Source: Alphaproteobacteria bacterium (GTDB lineage: Bacteria > Pseudomonadota > Alphaproteobacteria > Rickettsiales > VGDC01). Taken from it: a stretch of DNA of 9,956 bases. The notes beneath the pieces are model-generated. The model was not told the DNA's origin, did not search any database, and saw only the letters and a list, made by a program, of their open reading frames with translations. The stretch is taken from positions 1 to 9,956 of the forward strand of contig VGDC01000037.1 in assembly GCA_016869895.1 (NCBI GenBank), in the 5' to 3' direction. Each line of letters opens with the position of its first letter. Within the stretch, counting starts at the first letter, position 1. The position numbers were made by a program, and so were the translations under genes. Shown in pieces: positions 4,668 through 9,956 of this stretch.

Positions 4668-6299
4668 ATGACCGAATCTTCCCCCAAGCATCAGGAAACA
4701 AAATCCGCAGGCAGGCTGGGTGAAAAGTATTATTCGGGCGGGGAAATCCGGCGCGTGCCCGATGCCGCCATCCACGGGAGCGTGCATCTGAACACTTTCC
4801 ATGTCGTCGATTCCAAACGTGTGCGTGATGCGCGTGGGGACACGACCCAAGCCGTGGAACTCACCCTGAAAATCGCAGGGCCGAACGCGCAACGTATCAT
4901 CGCGCAAGCGCAGCCGGGGCTGTATTTCGCCTTCGAGCCGAAGAACCGCAAGGATGATGTGGATGCGGTGCTATCCGTGTTGAAGCCTTCACCGCAGGAG
5001 AAGGACGGTCGCATATCCATTCCCGTGCATTCTGACCGTATGGGCAAGGAAGTGGCGCAGAACCTGCCGAAGCGCGATGTGCTGGCGGGTCTGGTGGACA
5101 TCAGCCGACCCACGGAACAACTGGTGAATATGCTGGCGAAACGCGCGGAAGAAGCGGGGAATCCGCTGCCGAAAGGGTTCAACGCCACGGAAATCGCGCA
5201 GTGCTATACGGTGCCGGAGCTGCTGGCCTATCGCCCGAATGTGCTGACGTTGGAGGAAGTGGCGGCGAACCAGCCACCGATGAAAAGCCGCCCTTATACC
5301 ATCAGCGATTTCGACAAGCGGAACGGCACGGTGAATATCCTCGTGTCCGGCGTGGATGCGAAACTGCCTGCAGGTGATCCGCTCGGCATCAAAAAACACG
5401 AGAATGAACGCCAGAAGGATGGCGGCACGGCGACAGGCATGTTGCTCGACATCGCCGAGAGCAAAGCATCGGATTATCCTATCAACGGTTATCTCATCAC
5501 CGAGCTGCCGCGCCTGATGTTCCCCGGCATCATGGAACGCACGGATGCGGTGAATAATCTGGTGGTGAACAACCCGCGTATCGGTAAATACCTCGACGAA
5601 TTCGAAGCGGGCGCGAAGGACAAAACCCTCTATATGCTCGGCACGGGCAGTGGCATGGCGCCGTATATGTCGCTTCTGCGTGAACTTTCCCGCCGCCAGA
5701 AGGCCGACCCCGAACATAAGAAGCCTTATGCGGGGAAAATCGTGGTCGTCAACGGTGGACGTTACGCGGAAGATGAGCTTTATGCCAAGGAATGCCGAGG
5801 ATATGTGCAGGACGGCATCATCGATGCCTATCACGCCACGTCTTCTTCCGACGGCAAGGAACGCTTCGTCACCTTGAAGGACGGCAAGCTGAACGAACAG
5901 GAAGTGCAAGGCTATTCCAAGACCGGAAAATACTACATTCAGGACGTGCTGGAAGCCGCCTATGGCAGCCATATGGACAAGGACATCCGCGAGGGGAAGG
6001 CGATGGTCTATGTCTGTGGTACGCAGGGCGCGCTGCGCGGTGTGTTCAGCAAATGGACGGAGGCCTTCCGTGCGAACCCCGTCAGCTTGCAGCACACCGC
6101 TTCCATCCCCGGTCGCTTCTTCCAAGGCTTCTGGCGTGGCCGCAATGATGTGACCAGCCACCGAGAGCCGATGCCGGAAGAGAACCGCTCCGAAGCGAAT
6201 CCCGCATCGTGGACACGCCGCGTGTTGAAGATTGTGGAAGTGCGGGAAGGGGCTGCGGCGCGCGGTCAGAAAACCGCCGCGCAAGGTCAGGCGCGTTAA
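4668..6299 (+). CDS. CPR/CysJ-type FAD-NADPH reductase without flavodoxin domain
   Basis: The 543-residue product aligns by motif with the reductase half of diflavin enzymes (cytochrome P450 reductase, sulfite reductase flavoprotein), which pass hydride electrons from NADPH to FAD. In order: a FAD-domain start with GLYFAFEPKN (84-93, like the GDHLGVYPEN block); the helical connecting domain with LPKRDVLAGLVDISRPT (133-149); RPYTIS (208-213, FAD binding); GTATGML (253-259, flavin pyrophosphate); GTGSGMAPY (325-333, NADP binding); GGRYAEDELY (363-372); YSKTGKYYIQD (416-426), whose Ser/Lys/Lys pattern fits NADPH; and YVCG (448-451). Missing are the N-terminal FMN domain and the usual C-terminal aromatic; instead there is a tail of about 70 residues ending Ala/Gln-rich. 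No signal peptide or membrane segment is seen, so it should be cytosolic. It has its own promoter; the Shine-Dalgarno is weak (GTGAG, 4654-4658). The electron acceptor is unknown. Confidence 0.85.
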   Translation: MTESSPKHQETKSAGRLGEKYYSGGEIRRVPDAAIHGSVHLNTFHVVDSKRVRDARGDTTQAVELTLKIAGPNAQRIIAQAQPGLYFAFEPKNRKDDVDAVLSVLKPSPQEKDGRISIPVHSDRMGKEVAQNLPKRDVLAGLVDISRPTEQLVNMLAKRAEEAGNPLPKGFNATEIAQCYTVPELLAYRPNVLTLEEVAANQPPMKSRPYTISDFDKRNGTVNILVSGVDAKLPAGDPLGIKKHENERQKDGGTATGMLLDIAESKASDYPINGYLITELPRLMFPGIMERTDAVNNLVVNNPRIGKYLDEFEAGAKDKTLYMLGTGSGMAPYMSLLRELSRRQKADPEHKKPYAGKIVVVNGGRYAEDELYAKECRGYVQDGIIDAYHATSSSDGKERFVTLKDGKLNEQEVQGYSKTGKYYIQDVLEAAYGSHMDKDIREGKAMVYVCGTQGALRGVFSKWTEAFRANPVSLQHTASIPGRFFQGFWRGRNDVTSHREPMPEENRSEANPASWTRRVLKIVEVREGAAARGQKTAAQGQAR

Positions 6300-6323
6300 G
6301 CGCGGAATAGGCGTAGAAAAGGG

Positions 6324-6352
6324 TTGTATCAGGCTGTTTCCGCCCTTATAAC
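6324..6352 (+). promoter_or_regulatory. Predicted sigma70 promoter of mlaE-mlaF
   Basis: TTGTAT at 6324-6329 and TATAAC at 6347-6352 are 17 bases apart. Transcription would start near 6359, about 23 bases before mlaE. A small inverted repeat, GGGTT-CCT-AACCC (6357-6369), sits at the expected start site and could form a hairpin at the 5' end of the message or bind a regulator. Confidence 0.55.
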
Positions 6353-6381
6353 AAGGGGGTTCCTAACCCAGCGGTGACGCC

Positions 6382-7155
6382 ATGAATTTCCTTGCACCCA
6401 TCGGAAGAGTCTTCCTCTCGTTCCTCGCCACTATCGGGCGACTGGCCATCTTCACCGGTCAGGCGCTGGGCTCGGCTTGGCATCCGCCATATTATCCGCG
6501 CAATATCCTGCGCCAGATGATTGAAATCGGCTATTATTCACTGCCAGTTGTCGGTCTGACCGCCATCTTCACCGGTGCGGTGCTGGCGTTGCAGAGCTAT
6601 TCAGGCTTCTCCCGCTTCTCTGCGGAAGGCTCCATCGCCATCGTGGTCGTGCTGTCCATCACCCGTGAGCTTGGCCCCGTTCTGGCTGGTCTGATGGTCG
6701 CAGGGCGCATCGGCGCGGCATTCGCGGCGGAAATCGGCACCATGCGCGTGACCGAACAGATTGATGCGCTCACCACACTTTCCACCAACCCCATGAAATA
6801 CCTCGTCTTCCCCCGCTTGCTGGCGGGTGTGTTGATGATGCCTTGCCTTGTGCTGCTGGCCGACATCATCGGGGTGATGGGTGGTTATCTGCTCAGCATC
6901 CATAAGCTCGGCTTCGCGCCTGAGCCATACATCAACAACACCTTCGAGTTTTTGGAAGCGAAGGATGTCATCTCCGGTCTCGTGAAAGCGGCGGTGTTTG
7001 GATTCATCATCACCCTCATGGGTTGCTACCACGGTTATCACTCCGGTCGCGGCGCACAGGGCGTGGGCACGGCGACGACCAATGCGGTGGTCTCCTCCTC
7101 CATCCTGATTCTGCTGTCCAACTATCTCATCACTGAACTGTTCTTTGCCGTATGA
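6382..7155 (+). CDS. mlaE: MlaE-family lipid ABC transporter permease
   Basis: MlaE is the inner-membrane permease of the Mla system, which moves phospholipid between the inner and outer membranes and keeps the outer leaflet asymmetric. The 257-residue product has the family's usual length. The diagnostic stretch is ELGPVLAGLMVAGRIGAAFA (96-115), followed by EIGTMRVTEQIDAL (117-130), the cytoplasmic coupling-helix region, and NPMKYLVFPRLLAG (136-149). Hydrophobic segments lie at about 50-70, 87-110, 141-172, 200-215 and 236-256, fitting five to six membrane passes. The start has only a weak GGTGA site (6373-6377) four bases before the ATG. The mlaF start overlaps its stop by 4 bases (ATGA), indicating coupled translation. 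The MCE-domain partner MlaD, the STAS protein MlaB and the carrier MlaC are not in the window. Confidence 0.93.
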   Translation: MNFLAPIGRVFLSFLATIGRLAIFTGQALGSAWHPPYYPRNILRQMIEIGYYSLPVVGLTAIFTGAVLALQSYSGFSRFSAEGSIAIVVVLSITRELGPVLAGLMVAGRIGAAFAAEIGTMRVTEQIDALTTLSTNPMKYLVFPRLLAGVLMMPCLVLLADIIGVMGGYLLSIHKLGFAPEPYINNTFEFLEAKDVISGLVKAAVFGFIITLMGCYHGYHSGRGAQGVGTATTNAVVSSSILILLSNYLITELFFAV

Positions 7156-7952
7156 CCCTTATCGTACCGAAAATATCCGTCCGTGACGTGCACAAGGCCT
7201 TCGGGTCGAACGTGGTGCTTGATGGCTCGACGCTGGATGTGGCCAAGGGTGAATCCCTCGTCATCATCGGTGGTTCGGGCACGGGCAAATCCGTGTTGCT
7301 GAAATGCGTGCTGGGTCTGCTTCGCCCCGATAGCGGAAAAATCGAGGTGGACGGGCAGAACGTCATCGGCCTGAACGGTGCGGACAAAATGGCTTATATG
7401 GGGCGCATCGGCATGCTGTTCCAAGGCGCGGCACTGTTCGACAGCTTGAAGGTGTGGGAGAATGTCGCCTTCGGTCTGATGCAGGGTAAAGGAACGCCCA
7501 AGAAATTGGCGCGCGAGATTGCGCTGGAGAAGCTCAATGATGTCGGCCTTGCACCGCGTGTGGCGGATTTGATGCCCGCAGAGCTTTCCGGCGGTATGCA
7601 GAAGCGTGTGGGTCTTGCGCGCGCAGTCGCAGGCGACCCGGAAATCATCTTCTTCGACGAACCGACCACGGGTCTTGACCCCATCATGGCGGATGTCATC
7701 AACGACCTTATCGTCGAATGCACCCGCGAGAAGGGCATCACCACGATGACCATCACCCACGATATGGCCAGCGCGAAGAAAATCGCCACTTCCGTCGCGA
7801 TGATCTATGAGGGAAAAATCATCTGGCGTGGTGACGCGGGCGAGATATACGACAGCGGCAACGCCTATGTCGATCAATTCGTGCATGGCCGCGCGCAAGG
7901 CCCGATTTCCTTCGGGCAGGGGCAGGCGCAGCACGAGGTGCAGAAAGCCTGA
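7152..7952 (+). CDS. mlaF: MlaF-family lipid ABC transporter ATPase
   Basis: This is the ATP-hydrolysing subunit that drives the MlaE permease from the cytoplasmic face. In the 266-residue product the nucleotide-binding motifs are all intact: Walker A GGSGTGKS (40-47), Q-loop Q91, ABC signature LSGGMQ (145-150), Walker B IIFFDEPTTGLDP (165-177) with catalytic E170, and H-loop H203 in ITHDM. The MLFQGAALFDSLKVWENVAF stretch (88-107) is typical of the Mla/Ttg2A/MKL branch rather than of importer ATPases. The last 20 or so residues (after about 246) form a Gln/Gly-rich tail beyond the ATPase fold. The gene overlaps mlaE by 4 bases and is followed after one base by radA, so all three are probably on one transcript. 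Confidence 0.94.
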   Translation: MTLIVPKISVRDVHKAFGSNVVLDGSTLDVAKGESLVIIGGSGTGKSVLLKCVLGLLRPDSGKIEVDGQNVIGLNGADKMAYMGRIGMLFQGAALFDSLKVWENVAFGLMQGKGTPKKLAREIALEKLNDVGLAPRVADLMPAELSGGMQKRVGLARAVAGDPEIIFFDEPTTGLDPIMADVINDLIVECTREKGITTMTITHDMASAKKIATSVAMIYEGKIIWRGDAGEIYDSGNAYVDQFVHGRAQGPISFGQGQAQHEVQKA

Positions 7953-7953
7953 T

Positions 7954-9333
7954 ATGGTCAAAACCCGCTCACAATTCGTCTGCCAATCCTGCGGGTCAGT
8001 GTACACCAAATGGAGCGGCAAATGCGAAGCTTGCGGTGAGTGGAACACCATCACCGAAGAAGCGGTGGATGCTACCCCCAAAGGCATGACGGTCGGTAAA
8101 GGCCGCGCATTAGAGCTCGTCACTCTCTCCGGCACCATCGAAGAACTCGCCCGCCGCACCACAGGCATGCTGGAGCTTGACCGCGTGCTGGGCGGTGGCT
8201 TAGTTGCCGGTTCGGCCATCCTCATCGGTGGTGACCCCGGCATCGGCAAATCCACGCTATTGCTGCAAGCCGTCGCGGCACTCGCCAAATCCGGCCTGAA
8301 AACCGTGTATATCTCCGGTGAGGAATCCGTTTCTCAGGTGCGCCTCCGCGCGCAGCGTCTGGGGCATGATAAAGCCGAGGTAGAGCTGGCCTCCGCCACT
8401 TCCGTGCGTGACATCATCAGCAGTTTTGACCGTCCTGATGCGCCGGATGTGCTGGTCATCGACTCCATCCAGACCATGTATGTCGATAATGTCGAATCCG
8501 CCCCCGGCACGGTTTCGCAGGTGCGTGCTGCATCCCACGAATTGATAAAACTGGCGAAAAAGCGTAGTATCGCGCTGTTCCTCGTCGGCCATGTCACGAA
8601 GGACGGGCAGATTGCGGGCCCTCGCGTGCTGGAACATATGGTCGATACGGTCTTGTATTTCGAAGGCGAGCGCGGGCATCAGTTCCGCATTTTGCGTGCC
8701 GTGAAGAACCGTTTCGGCGGCACGGATGAAATCGGCGTGTTCGAGATGGGCGATGGCGGTTTGAGCGAAGTTACGAACCCTTCCGCCCTGTTCCTTTCCG
8801 AACGGGAAGGGGAAATCAGCGGCTCGGCAGTCTTCGCAGGCATGGAGGGTTCGCGCCCGATGCTGCTGGAAGTGCAGGCATTGGTGAACACCTCTGGCAT
8901 GGCGAATCCTCGCCGCGCGGTGGTGGGGTGGGATTCCGCCCGTTTGTCGATGATTCTCGCGGTGCTGGAATCGCGCTGTGGCATCCAGATGAGCGACAAA
9001 GAAGTGTATCTGAACGTGGCGGGTGGCCTGAAAGTAAGTGAACCTGCGGCGGATTTGGCGGTGGCGGCGGCGTTGGTTTCCGCGCTGACCCATATGCCGC
9101 TGCCGCTGCGCACGGTGGTGTTCGGCGAAATCGGCCTGTCCGGCGAAGTGCGGCAGGTGGGGCGCACCGAACCACGCTTGAAAGAAGCGGAGAAGCTGGG
9201 CTTCGAGAAAGCGTATCTGCCCGGAAAAACGAAGATAAAAGGTGTGCAGATCGGTATGCACGCCATCCACCATGTGGATGACCTTGTGGCTCTCTTCCGC
9301 AGCAGTGCGCGAAAAGTGGCCGCAGAATCGTAA
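7954..9333 (+). CDS. radA: DNA repair protein RadA (Sms)
   Basis: RadA is a RecA-related, hexameric branch-migration ATPase that helps process recombination intermediates. The 459-residue product has the full family layout: an N-terminal zinc finger with C10-x2-C13 and C24-x2-C27; Walker A GGDPGIGKS (92-100); the SGEES block (121-125); Walker B VLVID (166-170); the RadA-specific KNRFG motif (251-255) in FRILRAVKNRFGGTDEIGVF; and a C-terminal Lon-like domain (about 285-450) with GEIGLSGEVR (391-400). A longer open frame extends upstream to 7807, but that part overlaps mlaF in another frame. The ATG at 7954 is the right start: it puts the zinc finger at the N-terminus as in other RadA proteins and lies one base after the mlaF stop (TGATATG). 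Confidence 0.96.
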   Translation: MVKTRSQFVCQSCGSVYTKWSGKCEACGEWNTITEEAVDATPKGMTVGKGRALELVTLSGTIEELARRTTGMLELDRVLGGGLVAGSAILIGGDPGIGKSTLLLQAVAALAKSGLKTVYISGEESVSQVRLRAQRLGHDKAEVELASATSVRDIISSFDRPDAPDVLVIDSIQTMYVDNVESAPGTVSQVRAASHELIKLAKKRSIALFLVGHVTKDGQIAGPRVLEHMVDTVLYFEGERGHQFRILRAVKNRFGGTDEIGVFEMGDGGLSEVTNPSALFLSEREGEISGSAVFAGMEGSRPMLLEVQALVNTSGMANPRRAVVGWDSARLSMILAVLESRCGIQMSDKEVYLNVAGGLKVSEPAADLAVAAALVSALTHMPLPLRTVVFGEIGLSGEVRQVGRTEPRLKEAEKLGFEKAYLPGKTKIKGVQIGMHAIHHVDDLVALFRSSARKVAAES

Positions 9334-9362
9334 ATTTACAGTGCATAGAGGAAGATAAGCGG

Positions 9363-9956
9363 ATGGAAGCGGAAAAAGTGGTGCATACCGGATTGACGGT
9401 GTTCGACTGGGCGGTCATCAGCGTGGTGGGGCTTTCTGGCTTGCTCGCTCTGTTCCGCGGCTTCGTGCGTGAGGTGCTGTCGCTGGCGGCTTGGCTCATC
9501 GCCGCTTTCGTCACCGTGCAGTGCTTCGCGGGTGCGAGCGAGATGCTCAAGCCCCATATCGCTAGCGATACGGTGCGGATGCTGGTCGCAGGCGGCGGCC
9601 TGTTCTTCGGCACGCTCATCATCGCCGCAATCGTGAACACCATCATCATCCGATTCCTGAATGCGGGCGGCGATATCGGTATGCTCGATTCGGTGCTGGG
9701 TATGCTCTTCGGGGTGATACGCGGATTGTTCGTTGTGGCGCTCGGGTTCCTCATGGTCACCGTAGTGCTCACCGATGAGGAGAATTATCCCGATTGGTTG
9801 AAACACGCCAAAACCCGCCCCGTGGTGGAATATAGCGCGGGTATGCTGGAGAAACTGGCGCCGAAATATGTGCAGGAAGCCAAGGAAATCACCAAGGAAA
9901 GCGCGAAGAACGCCGGTGATGTGAAAGAGATGCAGGAGAAGCTGAAAGAGTTGGAA
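9363..9956 (+). CDS. cvpA: CvpA family membrane protein, 3' end outside the window
   Basis: The frame is open to the right edge: 198 codons are visible and no stop is reached. The product begins MEAEKVVHTGLTVFDWAVIS. Four hydrophobic segments (about residues 15-30, 39-56, 72-93 and 109-132) match the CvpA family of small inner-membrane proteins. The conserved FRGFVREVLSLAAW follows the first segment, and LDSVLGMLFGVIRGL precedes the last. CvpA was named for colicin V production in E. coli; its molecular role is not settled. After the membrane part there is a Lys/Glu-rich, probably helical cytoplasmic tail (from about 165). The start is supported by GAGGA (9348-9352), ten bases before the ATG, and by the 29-base distance from radA. 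purF often follows in this order but lies outside. Confidence 0.88.
   Translation, partial: MEAEKVVHTGLTVFDWAVISVVGLSGLLALFRGFVREVLSLAAWLIAAFVTVQCFAGASEMLKPHIASDTVRMLVAGGGLFFGTLIIAAIVNTIIIRFLNAGGDIGMLDSVLGMLFGVIRGLFVVALGFLMVTVVLTDEENYPDWLKHAKTRPVVEYSAGMLEKLAPKYVQEAKEITKESAKNAGDVKEMQEKLKELE

Noticed and set aside
7807..7953. N-terminal extension of the radA frame
   Set aside because: It overlaps mlaF in another frame, encodes no conserved sequence, and the zinc finger is N-terminal in RadA. The ATG at 7954 is the better start.

Overview
The window looks like a chromosomal housekeeping segment of an alphaproteobacterium, moderately GC-rich and with coding density above 90%. The assignment is an inference. 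It rests on the gene order (fabD divergent from rpsF-rpsR-rplI, then dnaB, alr, an mlaE/mlaF pair, radA, cvpA), on the long C-terminal tail of bL9, and on the character of the proteins. The genus cannot be named. No transposase, integrase, CRISPR array, tRNA or rRNA gene was seen.

Region by region: positions 1-191 hold the start of fabD on the minus strand, cut by the window edge. Positions 192-654 form the only long gene-free stretch, and it is unusually structured. It contains a 79-bp imperfect palindrome in front of fabD. Next to it is a run of small GC-rich hairpins; their minus-strand reading resembles the region of phage C4-type antisense RNAs (a recollection, not verified). Last comes a promoter plus a two-hairpin leader in front of rpsF. 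Positions 655-1894 are the ribosomal protein operon rpsF-rpsR-rplI (bS6, bS18, bL9), closed by a strong intrinsic terminator at 1922-1960. dnaB (replicative helicase) and alr (alanine racemase) follow with a 1-nt gap.

Between alr and mlaE lies a 543-residue flavoprotein reductase of the cytochrome P450 reductase / sulfite reductase alpha type that lacks the flavodoxin (FMN) domain. It has its own sigma70-like promoter, overlapped by a perfect 7-3-7 palindrome, and is followed by another promoter for mlaE. It therefore looks like an independently controlled unit inside a housekeeping block. mlaE-mlaF (lipid-transport ABC permease and ATPase, 4-nt overlap), radA (1-nt gap) and cvpA (open at the right edge) form the last same-strand cluster.

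Functionally, the window combines fatty-acid initiation (FabD), translation (bS6, bS18, bL9), replication and recombination (DnaB, RadA), peptidoglycan precursor supply (Alr), outer-membrane lipid asymmetry (MlaEF) and a redox protein of unknown partner. The points most worth a second look are the structured fabD-rpsF intergenic region and the orphan reductase with its operator-like palindrome.
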